A stretch of DNA of 64,000 nt from Caprella mutica (GCA_947561585.1 CANNZV010001623.1:1-64000); one strand, 5' to 3'; positions 24,003 to 36,908 are shown, counted from the first letter of the stretch. Translations and numbers: made by a program. Notes: generated by a model not told the origin, from the sequence alone.

Positions 24003-25920
24003 ATTGAAACCATTTTGAATAATATTGATAATTTCATAAAAGAATAAAGTGATAATTGAAAGTAAAGAACAACGAAATAAAATCACAGAACCCTCCAAGT
24101 CTTACCATCAAAACTCCATACAAAAATTTAATCTGAAAACATTGACTCTTAAAATTATATATCATCGTTAAAATATTTAAAGATGATTTGTGAATCAACC
24201 CAAACTAAATAATATGAATTAATAATCCAATGAATGCATCATTTCATAACATTCACTATTATTATTAATTGGTATTTGTTAAACTTACGAGCACATACTT
24301 GAGAGTAGAGCTTAAGTTCATTATATTAACAATAGAAACTGAGAAATATATTGGATGAAGATTTGCAATATGAATATTATTAAATAACGTAGGATTATCA
24401 TTCCATGTGAAAATAGAAATTACACACATTATTCTTTTTAATATAACTACATGAGGAAACCACAATTCTTATGTATTTTTTACGTATATTTTGATTAAAC
24501 GAAGAACTTTCTGTTCACTATTCCAGAAAAAAATATTTTGCCGACATGGGATTGGAGGAGATCTCCTTCGCAAAGGAGGAAATGGTAGGTAGAAGATAGC
24601 TCCAGACGGGTCTTTGTATATGTCTTGCCAGCCTGCCTACCCTTGGTTTGAAAACGGGACTTAACACATCTCAAGACGAAATACTGAAGACGTATTGCCA
24701 GCTCACACCTGGAAGATTGTGAATATGAGTCGTTTTCGACAGCCAACGTATCTTCTAGATAATAGATTTAGGATATAATGCAGACGCACATCTAAAAACG
24801 TCTTTCTGATCCATGTACTGTTTGAAGACTCTGGATAAAAAAACATCGGACCGACAGTGGATACAGCTGGGAATGCTCCTCGCAATATTCATGAAATATT
24901 TTTTTAAAGTATTTAAATTCAATTGAACACTCAATTTCGTTAATATGTTAGTATATATCTTTGCTATAATATTAATAACTAATATTAAACTATTTTTCTA
25001 TGCAACTTACATAAAAAACAGAATAGATCCCAAGAGATTTGTTAGTAAAATAGGTATATTTTTACCATTTTCAATTAAAATCTTCATTGTTGATAATTTC
25101 CACCTACTAACTTCTCGTGATGCAAAGTTGATATAAATCTCTTCTGACAATCTGTGACGCTGCAATTGGTAGCTACGAGGATTTTCAGAGGCTTTCCCGC
25201 AAGATTTCAGAGGCTTTGCCAAAACAACGCAGCTCATGCCTCTAGAAGGCAGTAGATTATTCTTTTCGCAATACTGAGATATACAAAATATTCAATATTC
25301 AGTCCCCAGAATAGAGGCAATTAATGAACAACTTATTCAACTGAAATCTTAGTTATTGAAATATAAAAGTTAACTTTTACTATTCAAATGTAGGTATAAT
25401 TTACCACTTTTTACTTCGAGGATTAGGGATACTATCGCAATGCAATTTTTCAATAAATTCAATTTCTATAATTTAGTTTCTACGAAACAAATTAATATTA
25501 TTTGAGTAATATATCTCTGCTTTGAAAATTGAAATAAAATTACCGAAATTTTTTTCAGATGGATTCACCACCATTATTAATGGAAGTTATAATAATGTAT
25601 AAAGTTAAAATATAAATATATATAGTAATGCTAATTACTCTAACAAAGAAAAGACTCTTTAAATTTATTTATACTCATACTTTTAATTATTAAAACAGTT
25701 TTATTAATGAAGCCAAATTATTGTTTATACATATATCAATAATAAAATCAACAGGATATTGATTTAATATAATGTATTTTCAATATCCGATCCAGTATAC
25801 CCCATGATTACATTTCTTAGTCAAATACAATATTTAAAGGGAGAATTGACTATGAGGAGTAAGATAACTTGGGATTCAGACACACCATTTCGATTTTCTG
25901 TGTTCTAATTCACTGATAAG
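24003..25920. other. Gene-free stretch with a GC-richer island
   Basis: It is mostly AT-rich. At 24500-24890 the sequence is less AT-rich and has overlapping minus-strand frames (for example CELAIRLQYFVLRCVKSRF), but none is long and I cannot link it to a family. It could be a decayed exon or element body. Confidence 0.35.
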
Positions 25921-26099
25921 CAGGTTTGTGACAATATACGTTTAAATTCATAGATCCTGAAAATATTATAGACGGATTGAATTAAAGACTATTGAATCGT
26001 TCTAAATCAGCGGTGTATAGTATTCGATACCATTTCAATTCGTTTCGTCTATGATCTTCTTAAGATCTATGATTTTAAACGCATATTGTCACAACCCTA
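25921..26099. mobile_element. 179 bp hAT-type MITE
   Basis: The terminal inverted repeats are CAGGTTTGTGACAATATACG and the inverse of TAGGGTTGTGACAATATGCG, and the inner arms continue with CATAGATC. The flanks are CTGATAAG (25913-25920) and CTGATGAG (26100-26107), an 8 bp duplication with one mismatch. Ends beginning CAGG and 8 bp duplications fit hAT elements. It has no coding capacity. Confidence 0.8.
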
Positions 26100-26553
26100 C
26101 TGATGAGGTGAGTTGTACGAAGCTTACATACTAAAATGAACACTGACTTTGAATTCAAGAGATACCGGAGAATCATTCAGAAATTTGCGAAATTGAATAA
26201 AAATTATATGTACTGCAAATAAATTGTTTATGCCATTCTAATTTTAGTAATTTATTCACATATTCGAGTAACTTAGGAAACGCAAAATATTGAAATTGTT
26301 AACCTTTATGGCTTTGAATTTGAGATTCTTTTTTTTTCAGTATTCCTCTACTGTAAAATAGTGTCCCAAATGTCACTCTCAGATCAGCGGTGTGATAGGA
26401 ATAAAATATGTAGTAAAATATATAGGATGTAATTATTTGATATTTTAATATATTGTCAGAATATTAATATATTCGATTCCGCAAACTCCTAATTCGCAAG
26501 TATTAAACGTGACATATTTTGAAATTGGAAACTGTGAGAAATGAAGCTCATGC

Positions 26554-26580
26554 GGTGACTCTTTTCTCTGATAGTTCATA
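26554..26580. repeat. Isolated single unit of the 32 bp minisatellite
   Basis: GGTGACTCTTTTCTCTGATAG followed by TTCAT matches the consensus unit of the 29494-30718 array almost perfectly, but stands alone about 2.9 kb upstream of it. Confidence 0.7.
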
Positions 26581-26642
26581 TATCTCTAGCATCTCTGATG
26601 GCGAGATAATGGATCTCTAAGTGTCAAATCAATTAGCTAGTA

Positions 26643-26847
26643 TAAGGCCCCATTCACACTTGCGTGTGGCAAGAAGTTTAGCTTCAATTGTTTTTAACTG
26701 AGCCTTTCACACTTGCGTTAGAAAAAATGCTGGTTAAAAAGAAATGCAAGTGTGAAGGGCTCCGTTAAAATCAATTGCAGCTAAACTTTTTGCCATGAGC
26801 ATTTTTTTTAAAGGCGGCGTTGATAATACAGGTGTGAAGGGGCCTTA
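26643..26847. mobile_element. ~205 bp hairpin MITE with TAAGGCCCC ends
   Basis: The ends TAAGGCCCC and GGGGCCTTA are perfect inverses, and TA lies outside both. The arms pair through CTTCACACTTGC-type and AAGTTTAGCTTCAATTG-type segments to a loop near 26730. PIF/Harbinger or TA-targeting assignment depends on where the end is drawn: the three bases next to GGCCCC are TAA on one side and TTA on the other. Confidence 0.75.
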
Positions 26848-28168
26848 TACTGTATTCAGTGTGAACAACATAAAATATAGCTCTCATGGAGCCAATAGTG
26901 TGATCTCTGTGGAATGAAATAACTTTAATTTGTGAGATTAAGAATGAGTGTCAGTGTTAGTTCAGTTGAAAGAATGAATGAATCAAACTCTGATTTCCAG
27001 GGAAAGTTAAAATGATAATGGATAGTTAAAAGCAATCAGTTTAAGCTGTGTTGATAATTATGATAAAACCATTCTATTACAATATATAGTAATATAATAA
27101 TGTTGGTTTATAAAGGATTCATAGCTTTTTTATATCATATGCGACTATGTAAAATGAAGAAAATAATTCCTTCATTTTGATAAAAGAGTTAATATTATAA
27201 TTTCCTTATCTTAATAATTATTATATATAATACAGCCTATATATGTTCATGAATGGAGGAAATAATTCATATATTATTTAATCATAATTAAATCTCTCTG
27301 GTATATGTATTACTATAATTGGCATTCATACATCCATAAATGTATCTGTGAACAAAACATATTCATAAGTATTCATGAATATGAGTACATAAAAGGCTAA
27401 AGTAGCTTAAATTAGGGAGAAATATAGTTGATAAAGATAAAAGTATCAAATTTACATACTCGTTGCTGAATCTAAACAAATAACGAAGGCCGATAAGATG
27501 TTTCGCTAAAACTTTTTTTAGAAGCTTGTGTATTTTTCGGTGCAAGTTTTGCTGGTTCTTTTAACTCCTTCTGAGATTACTGAAACAAAACTTGTGATGG
27601 ATGACTGCAGCATTCTATTTTCACCCTTAATGCTCTGAACCGTAAAGCCGATAATGTATAAAAATCTACCCATAATTTTATGCAGATGGGATTAATCTCC
27701 ATATAAATATAAGGACCCATTTTCGTCAGAATATTTTATCATTCTAAAAGTAAAATATTCTTGTATACATAAATTCTTTATTCAAAGCTGTATAATCAGT
27801 AAATGTTGAGTCATTTTGAATAAAAATTAGGAAACTAATATAGAAATGAAGGTTTTTCGAATTTTTAATTTCATGGCATTACATCCCGAGAATAAATTTC
27901 GACCGTATGTGCTTCAAAATTCGTACTATGTTATTTTTGCAGGTAATCACGTGATGAAAATGGTCTAAAGTTCGTCAAATTGTTACGGGAGTAGAAATTC
28001 TTCTCGACAGCTTTAAGATAAACCAAAACGTTATTGTGCAGTAAAATTGATGAAGGTAAATTGAAATACTTTTTTATCCCTTTTGGTGGTTATAAAATTT
28101 TTAAATTTAGTGTAATGAATACAAAGAATAAACTCAATGATTGATATAATCTGACGTTCATTCATATA
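26848..28168. other. AT-rich region, nothing recognised
   Basis: Only short frames and simple A/T tracts are present. No repeat array, RNA gene or transposase motif was recognised. Confidence 0.45.
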
Positions 28169-29407
28169 CAGGGTGACCCAACAAGATTTTCTTATTGAAA
28201 AGTCAGATTTAATTAAAAACTATAATGATAATAAAAAAAAGTACATTCAGAATCAACGTAAATAAAGAAATCGAAAGGGCCGCATTTTGATGCGATCCAT
28301 ACAGAATGAATGGTTGTCTTCAAAGAGTCCAGATTGGGGAAGGAACGAATAGAAATTTCTCTTTCCAAGATAGACAATATAGCTTAGGTCATAGGATTGA
28401 TATAAGAACTTGATGGTGGCTATAGTTTTTGGTCTTAAAACCCTTTAAAGGATGTCTTTCCACAACCTGTGAGACACATTCGTTGTGTACGTGGCGGTTA
28501 GTCTTGACGCTTGAGTGAAAGTAAAAATGGTTTCGAAAGATTCGTACAACCGAGGAAAGAATTTTTCCCTCAACATATTCAGATAAACATGACTGTTGAC
28601 TTTGTTTCCTTCATTGATGACGATCAAAGAAGATTTGATCCTGATGCAACAGCAGCCCACACCAAAACGAAAGCAGAACTTCCGGCGTTTCAAGTAGACC
28701 ATATAATTTACAATGAACTGCCTAGAGGTAAGAATATACAATAATTATTGATCATTTTGAGTGTTGGTGACAGCCTCAACTGTGAATATTCTCTTGTCAG
28801 ACCAAATCAACACCTTTCATGCGGATCAATTGAACTCTCACAAAATCGGCTTGTCTATGTACAGACGTACGTTTCTTTATGGAGGTCTCTTCTGATAGCT
28901 GTCTAGATAGCCTTTTATTTGAAGTTAACTTTAAATTCTTTCAGATTAGCCTCTGCTTTGATGAATTAGAGATACCTACCTAGCTGTTTCGCAATTATTC
29001 TGACACTATTTTATGAATATTGGTCAATTCGCTTTTTCACAGCAGAAATCGAACTTTTGATACGAATGGACATCTTTCTATTCGGAATTGGTTACCTAGA
29101 GATTGTGCATGCATGACTCCTCATATGATGTTTATAGGCTTTATAAACCATTTTTCAATACACCTTGAGCTCTTTGACGATATCCGTGGTCACACTTAAT
29201 CTCATCAGGCACCACTCAAAATACCTGGAATAATTTCTTGAATTTTTTTGAAACATTGTTAGATATATGGTATCTAAATACTGAAAAATAAATCATTGTT
29301 GGATGATTGAAGGCAAAAACTGAAATATTAAAGCATTAGAATATAACAAAGCATAGCATTACATTAAAAAAATCTGAAAATAATGGGTAATCATTTACAT
29401 CACCCTG
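28169..29407 (-). mobile_element. Decayed full-length mariner-type transposon
   Basis: The element is 1239 bp, a normal mariner length, with TA on both sides. Its ends are CAGGGTGA on the left and the inverse CACCCTG on the right. The minus strand carries transposase remnants: a segment with NEGNKVNSHVYLNMLREK and YESFETIFTF, in the region that normally precedes the second catalytic aspartate, and further on, in another frame, LDSLKTTIHSVW near the C-terminus. Frameshifts and stops break the gene, so no active enzyme is made. The plus-strand frame at 28511-28744 is a shadow of this remnant. Confidence 0.75.
28280..28745 (-). pseudogene. Mariner-type transposase remnant
   Basis: A minus-strand frame from about 28741 down to 28445 encodes 98 residues that include the SLIVINEGNKVNSHVYLNML stretch typical of the catalytic domain of arthropod mariner transposases. 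The region expected to contain the second catalytic aspartate is frameshifted after FTFTQ. C-terminal words (LDSLKTTIHSVW) reappear near 28290-28330 in another frame. The N-terminal DNA-binding half is too decayed to read. It would have cut and joined its own inverted repeats at TA sites. Confidence 0.65.
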
Positions 29408-29493
29408 TACTATATATATGTACAATTACCATACATTCAATATATTGTATTTTGGCATTCGTATTTTACACAGGCGTATATCATTTCCATATT

Positions 29494-30718
29494 GACTCTT
29501 TCCTCTGATAGTACATCATCACAGTGACTCTTCTCTGATAGTACATCATCACAGTGACTCTTTTCTCTGATAGTACATCATCACAGTGACTCTTTTCTCT
29601 GACAGTACATCATCACAGTGACTCTTTTCTCTGATAGTACATCATCACAATGACTCTTTTCTCTGATAGTACATCATCACAGTGACTCTTTTCTCTGATA
29701 GTACATCATCACAGTGACTCTCTTCTCTGATAGTACATCATCACAGTGACTCTTTTCTCTGATAGTACATCATCACAGTGACTCTTTTCTCTGATAGTAC
29801 ATCATCACAGTGACTCTCTTCTCTGATAGTACATCATCACAGTGACTCTTTTTCTCTGATAGTACATCATCACAGTGACTCTTTTCTCTGACAGTACATC
29901 ATCACAGTGACTCTTTTCTCTGATAGTACATCATCACAGTGACTCTTTTCTCTTATAGTACATCATCACAGTGACTCTTTTGTCTGATAGTACATCACCA
30001 CAGTGACTCTTTTCTCTGATAGTACATCATCACAGTGACTCTTTTCTCTGATAGTACATCATCACAGTGACTCTTTTCTCTGATAGTACATCATCACAGT
30101 GACTCTTTTCTCTGATAGTACATCATCACTGTGACTCTTTTCTCTGATAGTACATCATCACAGTGACTCTTTTCTCTGATAGTACATCATCACAGTGACT
30201 CTTTTCTCTGATAGAACATCATCACAGTGACTCTTTTCTCTGATAGTACATCATCACAGTGACTCTTTTCTCTTATAGTACATCATCACAGTGACTCTAT
30301 TCTCTGATAGTACATCATCACAGTGACTCTTTTCTCTGATAGTACATCATCACAGTGACTCTTTTCTCTGATAGTACATCATCACAGTGACTCTTTTCTC
30401 TGATAGTACATCATCACAGTGACTCTTTTCTCTGATAGTACATCATCACAGTGACTCTTTTCTCTGATAGTACATCATCACAGTGACTCTTTTCTCTGAT
30501 AGTACATCATCACAGTGACTCTTTTCTCTGATAGTACATCATCACAGTGACTCTTTTCTCTGATAGTACATCATCATAGTGACTCTTTTCTCTGATAGTA
30601 CATCACCACAGTGACTCTTTTCTCTGATAGTACATCATCACAGTGATTCTTTTCTCTGATAGTACATCATCACAGTGACTCTTTTCTCTGATAGTACATC
30701 ATCATAGTGACTCTTCTC
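29494..30718. repeat. 32 bp minisatellite, ~38 copies
   Basis: The unit is GACTCTTTTCTCTGATAGT followed by ACATCATCACAGT, highly homogeneous over 1.2 kb. Variant units recur: GACAGT near 29601 and 29890, CTTATAGT near 29953 and 30271, CACCAC near 29997 and 30605. This suggests blocks of roughly ten units were duplicated. One unit at ~29846 has an extra T. The array has no long frame and starts about 90 bp beyond the mariner end. Confidence 0.95.
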
Positions 30719-31157
30719 AAATGTAGTACTTGGAAAGCTAGGCGGGACTTTATAAGGTCGTTAGAAGTACTTATTCTAAAGCAACTCTTGGAAATAAGTT
30801 CGTGAAACTTTTAGGTCGGGTTAAGAATTTGGCAACTAATAGCATATTATCTCCTGCATAACACTTCGGCCTACAAGAACGGCACAACTTTTGCCCCTTC
30901 GTTAGAATTCTATAAAACAAAAGGCTTCTTAGAGCTAAATTAGAAATTAAAGAACGAGAGAAAATATTTCTTTACTATATAGCCTACTAAGAATTTTGTT
31001 ATACGAATTAGTGTTTATTTCAATAGTTTTATTAATATCATCTCTTAAAATTAGGATATTCAATCAAACAGGATTATATATTATATTGGTTCATATTAGT
31101 TTGACGTTACTTATTATTGCTATAAAGTCGCCATCAAATTTTAAATATACAGCATTA

Positions 31158-31328
31158 CAGTGTGTCCGCAAAAAATGTATGCACTGCCTTGATTCTACAT
31201 TATTCAACATTCCACGATTATATGAAAATAAATTGGTACCATAGATACGTAGATTAATATTAATGAATTATTAATATTACTTATAAGATTTTTTAATGGC
31301 AGTGGATACATTTTATGCAGACAGACTG
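31158..31328. mobile_element. 171 bp Tc1/mariner-like MITE
   Basis: The ends CAGTGTGTCCGCAAAAAATG and the inverse of CAGTCTGTCTGCATAAAATG are about 85% identical over ~30 bp. TA precedes the left end. The body is AT-rich and non-coding. The end sequence is of the Tc1/mariner type, and the size fits a deletion derivative. Confidence 0.7.
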
Positions 31329-31421
31329 TTTATATTTTTATATTGGAAAGGGCAATTAGAATACGGAAGTAGAATGCGTTTCATGCAAGTAGTACAAATT
31401 ATTCGTAACTATACCATTTAC

Positions 31422-31680
31422 AGTTCTAGTTGATCCAAAAGAAATAATATTTGATCCAAGTGAATTTCAATTTGATCCAAGTGAAATTGGATTTGATCCT
31501 TATGAAATTGAATTTGATCCTTATGAAATTGAATTTGATCCTTATGAAATTGAATTTGATCCTTATGAAATTGAATTTGATCCTTATGAAATTGGATTTG
31601 ATCCTTATGAAATTGAATTTGATCCTTATGAAATTGAATTTGATCCAAGTGAAATAATATTTGATCCAAGTGAAATTGAA
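31422..31680. repeat. 21 bp minisatellite, ~12 copies
   Basis: The unit is TTGATCCTTATGAAATTGAA plus one T, with AAGTGAAAT variants at both edges. Since 21 is seven codons, both strands stay open and read as 7-residue repeats (DQIQFHK on the minus strand). The lack of a start context, 3' exon or unique sequence argues against a gene. The array is preceded directly by AGTTCTAGT, one base from the AGTTCTAGG terminus of the 23623 element. Confidence 0.9.
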
Positions 31681-31799
31681 TATTTTATCATTCCGATACC
31701 TACATTTTTTGTCTTTGTCTGTTGGTTGGTTGCGTTAAAAATGTCACGCTTTTAAAATTTAAAATATAAAAAATATTTGTAAAATTTTTGAGAGTTATG

Positions 31800-32205
31800 A
31801 TTGGCCCACCATAATTTTTCATTGCCCACCATAATTTTTCATTGCCCACCATAATTTTTCATTGCCCACCATAATTTTTCATTGCCCACCATAATTTTTC
31901 ATTGCCCACCATAATTTTTCATTGCCCAACATAATTTTTCATTGCCCACCATAATTTTTCATTGCCCACCATAATTTTTCATTGCCCACCATAATTTTTC
32001 ATTGCTCACCATAATTTTTCATTGCCCACCATAATCTTTCATTGCCCACCATAATCTTTCATTGCCCACCATAATTTTTCATTGCTCACCATAATTTTTC
32101 ATTGCCCACCATAATCTTTCATTGCCCACCATAATCTTTCATTGCCCACCATAATCTTTCATTGCCCACCCTAATCTTTCATTGTCCACTCTAATCTCCT
32201 TTTAA
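31800..32205. repeat. 20 bp minisatellite, 20 copies
   Basis: The unit is ATTGCCCACCATAATTTTTC, in strict 20 bp register. CTC, CAAC and ATCTTTC variants cluster toward the right end. The array is followed by GTGTGACACACGGACAGACG and ends near TATAGTATAGAT (~32270), which resembles the 3' tail of an insect non-LTR element. The array may therefore be an internal expansion within a dispersed repeat. Confidence 0.9.
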
Positions 32206-32870
32206 CATGTATTTCTCAATAAAAGTGTGACACACGGACAGACGGACGCGGCTCCTATTATAGTATAGATTTGTACTTTCTAATTACAATAAGAATATGT
32301 GAAATTATTGGTTAAAAAAATTGTCATTTCTTGAAATGTTCAATTATAATTCAATTAATATCAAATATCATTACATTCTACCCAAGCAGAGCAAACTAAG
32401 TTGTTCCAAAAAACGTAAATAAAAAGTGCATGAGATAATTTCTATTTTAACTGACATTTCTATTTATATCACTTGCTGTAATTCTTTAATATTTATATAG
32501 AAATATGAGTAAAAACACAATCAATAGGTTGTTTATAGATGTTTTTTACACTTTATTTTCATTTGCACTGATGAATAATAATGAACATGTAGAAGTTAAA
32601 ATAAAAAAAATTCATCAAATGTTTTTATGATTCATTATATAACCTCTAAATAATTCATACAAATAATTATATTATAATCTCGAGATCTAAGATCAGAACA
32701 GAATGAAATATTCACCGGTAAGAATTTATTTCAAGAATAATATAATATGAGGTAAACATTTCATAGATTTGGTTTGATAATTTAGGCACCGTTTGTATTA
32801 TTATAATATATTCATTAATAAAATCCATATTACTATTGAATTAGGATGTTTTTTTTTAATATGATTATAC

Positions 32871-33442
32871 TGTTATGATCGCTTCTTGGGTTTGAGAATT
32901 GACACTAGACTTTCAAATTTTGATGGTAATATATGTGAATTTATCCCTTCAGAACTAATTGTTTATTCTTTATTTCCATAATTCAGTAACTGATCTAATT
33001 AATGTCTATCAATTACACAGGAAATGAAAGCGGATAATGACCGGTTCAATTTTATTATATGAACCAATATAAAAATACACAGTTTGGCAAATATGGACTT
33101 ATTGCGGACAATCGAAAAGAGGGCAAAATGTAGAGCGCTCTGTGGTTGTTAACTCCACAAAGTCTAGAGCCAATCTAACAGAGGACCAAAAAACTAAGAC
33201 AGGAAAGCATCAGATTTAGGCTTATTTTCGAATCGACTACAAACAGCTCATTATATACCTAGGCCTTATATTCAATAGTAATGCTAGTAATGGTATTTTA
33301 ACGGACTTTTAGGATAAGGGTTAAAAGAGAGGATGTATGCAATTAACATCATTCGATACTTTTGAGAAAGAAACAATGTTATTTCAAGAGTTATTGAAAT
33401 ATATAGGTATAGCTATTCTTATTGAAATTATAGTTCATAACA
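32871..33442 (-). repeat. 3' LTR of the non-autonomous element
   Basis: This 572 bp LTR is about 97% identical by eye to the right LTR. It lacks 22 bp (CTACGGATACAATAAGAATG region) that the other copy has near 37350. The direct flank ATAC is at 32867-32870. Confidence 0.85.
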
Positions 33443-33456
33443 TATTCCCCTCACCC
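33443..33456 (-). promoter_or_regulatory. Polypurine tract
   Basis: The minus strand reads GGGTGAGGGGAATA directly before the 3' LTR. This is the expected position and composition for the plus-strand priming site of reverse transcription. Confidence 0.75.
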
Positions 33457-36400
33457 GATAAAAATGTAAAATGTCCTCATTTTAAATATTAGATAATAAA
33501 ATGGCTCGGTATTCAGGTATGTGCAATATATTCCATTTGCTCGATAGTGTACCATTATTTCGGTACATCACTTCGGCATTATTTATAAATATACAAAAGC
33601 AAACCATGTTTGGGGGACATAAATATTCCCATTCCTAACGTAGATTAATTATCGTATAATCACCCATATTGAAAGGACCGTTCCTGAGAACAATTTGCAA
33701 ACTTCAAATGGAATCTACAGCTTGCAGACACATCCGCAGTATTCGGATAGTGTACTTATTTCAATTATCATTATTATTATTAGTTGCGGTAAAAATAGAT
33801 CCGCCATACGACATGACTCCTCTTTAAATAATTACAAATTATCGAGTCTAACTTTCTTGTACTGGAAATGCAATTCATACCAACCGTATTTAAGGCTCAT
33901 CAAAATATTAACTGGGGCTTTTATAAAATTATTAAAACGGGAATATTTCGGGTATATGATGAACTAAAATCACTATCAACAGAATATTCTAATTTCAATT
34001 TCATTTTAAATTCTCATAAGTCCATACCAGTATTTATCAACATTAAATATAATGCGATGGTAATACCGGATGCAATACGTGTGGTATCACATGTTTGCAA
34101 ATGGTAATTATAAACCAACATTATCATACTAAAAAATTTAACAATGGATTTTTACCACAAATTTTTCTCCTAACAACCAATATATTTTCTTTCACAACGT
34201 TTCAAATAACGGAAAATTCAACAACCTGTTGCTAAGATTAATATTACATAATATTAAATATTCACTAGTCAACATTAAATATTCATTGGACCCTTTAACG
34301 GAGTACAAATATTAACATAATATTGAGTGCCATAATTTTACACTTTTTTTATACATTTTCTTTTTCCTAAACTATTGTTACATAAAAATATTTCTATTCT
34401 ACTACACAGTTACTTATAATATTATTAGAGAATATTGATCAATCAAATATCGTATTGAGAAACTATGAAAATTTCGTAATCAATAAACTTTCATCCCATT
34501 TATTACAACACATTAATAATTTCAATTGATTCAAATCTGTAGGCGAGGTGAAAACTCACAACTAATAATTTAATTAGTTTCATGATTTTAATTATTCGAT
34601 TTTGTGCCATTCAAATTTTGTAAGAAACTCTTTCCATACAGTTTGAACTGAAAATTTTATAGTATTTTATGATTTAAACATGACATATTTTATACAGATA
34701 AATAGTTTCGGAACCTAAAATTTTCCATCAATTTTCCACATGTTCAAATTCTACTTTAGTATGAGTTGTTTATATTATTGGGCAAATTATCGCGGTAAAA
34801 CAGGGCGTGGTAAAATTAACGTGACTGGTAAATCGTTTTACAGTAAGTCTCATGCGTTATTTCCCTACCTAAGACTTTTTGATCCTAAGCATTAACTTGT
34901 CAACTCGTAGGAAAACCATAGGATAATTACCAAGGATAATTACATCCACTATGGTATAACAAGAAGCGATCAATAATTATTTTGATTATTTACAATTTAA
35001 CGCAGAGTTATCATACGGTCTTTACACTTTAGGTAAATTTGGAACCGATATATGTAACAATTATTTAATTACAAGCCCTTTTCATTCTTTGAATTCGATT
35101 ATTCATCATTTTCCCAAATATAAACTTCCATACGATATTAGAAAATGCAGAAAATAAAATCAGTCAATGTTTACCAAAAAAGATTCCTAAATTAACCACA
35201 TGAAAATAAATAAATAAGGATAAAATACATGATAAAATAATGGATATGAAATAAATAGTCACATAAAAAAAAATCAAAATAACGTACAGATGACAATACA
35301 TTAAATGTGAGTAATATACCGAAATTATGTATAATGAATTCTCAAAAATATTCTATATCAAATAAGATATTTAAGATAAAATGATCATATTCATAAAAAT
35401 GTTAGTTAATATGTATTTCAATCAATTTCGAAATAACGGTATCAGTAATTAGATTTCGCGTAATCTATTAAAGATATCGAAAAAAATCGGATTAGAAAGA
35501 AAACTTCAACTAATGGCCATGTCATACTCAATTAAAATAATTATCTATGATGCGCATCTAAAGTAACCTAATATAAAATTCCTATTTAAATTGTTCTTTA
35601 ATCCTAATGATTTTCATACTTTTTTTTTCGAAGTTCACTTCACATTATTAGGTACCCGTACCAATGGTTCTTGTGGTTCTTCATGGTGGTGGTACTCTTA
35701 ACTGTTAACCACACAGTTTTGAACAGGGCGGCAACCGCGAGGAGAGGGGAACATAGCACTCTAAGAAGCCTGTGATAAAACCAGCACAGACGCCAGATGT
35801 CTGCCTTTCAATGGGATGAAGCCTGATTTGGGACATCTCTCTTGGAGTTAGGGTGTAGACTGGGGAAAACGACGAAGCAGAGTGGGAAACGCAGAACACT
35901 CTCGAGTACTCCAATGCATAAATGGAGACAATGTAGATTGGGAAACCATAAATGGGGAAAATATAGATGAATGCCCGACTACCTAGCAATGAAGTAAAGG
36001 AGTGATGGTAAATGAACGTTGAGATGAGAAATGAAATCGAGAAACTGATTTCAATAAACAGATGTTGAAGAGCCGTGAAATTGAATTTCCAGAAATGTGA
36101 AGTTGAGTTCACGAAACACAATTTCGAAGAATTGTCACATTTTCGTCCAGGAGATTTCAGTGCATTAAATCACTAACGATGCGGTAGAAAACGAAGACTG
36201 TTGTTACTGACGTCACAATTTTCGAAAAGTGACGCGCTCGTGAACAAAAGAGTGTTGTCATGACGTCACAAGATGAGAGGGAATCACACATTTGAAAAGA
36301 CGCGCTTGGAGAAAACAAAGAGTCTGTTGTCTCTGACGTCGAATATCGAAACACTTTCTGTTGATAGCACATGCAATGACTGAATAGTCAAATCACAGTG

Positions 36401-36908
36401 AAGAAAATGTAGAAGTCAATTCCCACTTCATAACTGTAGAATTCATTCCGTACAATTATCAATCACATGGGGAAACAATTCACTCTGGGTGTTGGTAGGT
36501 TACTAACTCACTCACTGGCCATGCCATTGGTATGGTAAAGTGGTCGAGAGGAAACAGGGTACTATCTGCATATGTACAATAGTTCCATGTACTATCGGGC
36601 ATACGTAGACACTCGAAGTATATTAATAAGAACAAAATATCACTTCAAAGTTAAATCGAATCACTTCAGACAGCAACCGCTGTGAAACTGTAGAACTGCT
36701 TCCAAGCATCATTGATTCACTATATCATTCTTACAGTGATTCAGTCACACCTGGTTGTGTTAGGTTACACACTCCATCACTGGGGTATTCTTATTAGTAG
36801 CGTGTTACAATCGGCCAGATTTACAATAGGTCCATGTACTATCGGTTGGATCGTGGGCACCCGAAATGTATAATGTATTGATCACAAAATACCTTTTCTA
36901 AGTAAATT
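33457..36908 (-). other. Interior of the LTR element, no recognised genes
   Basis: The leader half near the 5' LTR (about 35700-36900) is GC-richer than the rest. It contains a duplicated ~190 bp segment (around 36490-36650 and 36760-36900), each copy with CCATGTACTATCGG. A minus-strand frame at 35705-36121 (138 codons, hydrophobic N-terminal half) and a smaller one at 36157-36372 overlap this leader, but neither resembles Gag. The remaining ~2.2 kb is AT-rich with no coding signal. Confidence 0.5.
36208..36341. promoter_or_regulatory. Tandem leader repeats with TGACGTCA sites
   Basis: TGACGTCA occurs at 36208-36215 and 36261-36268, and TGACGTCG at 36334-36341. They sit in two to three ~70 bp repeats that also share GAAAAG(TG)ACGCGCT and AACAAA(A)GAGT. 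TGACGTCA is the consensus CRE/ATF binding site. The cluster lies in the transcribed leader of the LTR element, a position where some gypsy-group elements carry repeated protein-binding sites. Function is inferred only. Confidence 0.5.

Noticed and set aside
28511..28744. 77-codon plus-strand frame with ordinary composition
   Set aside because: It is the antisense shadow of the mariner transposase remnant on the minus strand.
29494..30718. CRISPR-like array
   Set aside because: The repeat is strictly tandem without unique spacers, in eukaryotic transposon-rich DNA.
35705..36121. 138-codon minus-strand frame as Gag of the LTR element
   Set aside because: It has no zinc knuckle or capsid-like motif, has a hydrophobic N-terminal half, and overlaps repeated leader sequence.
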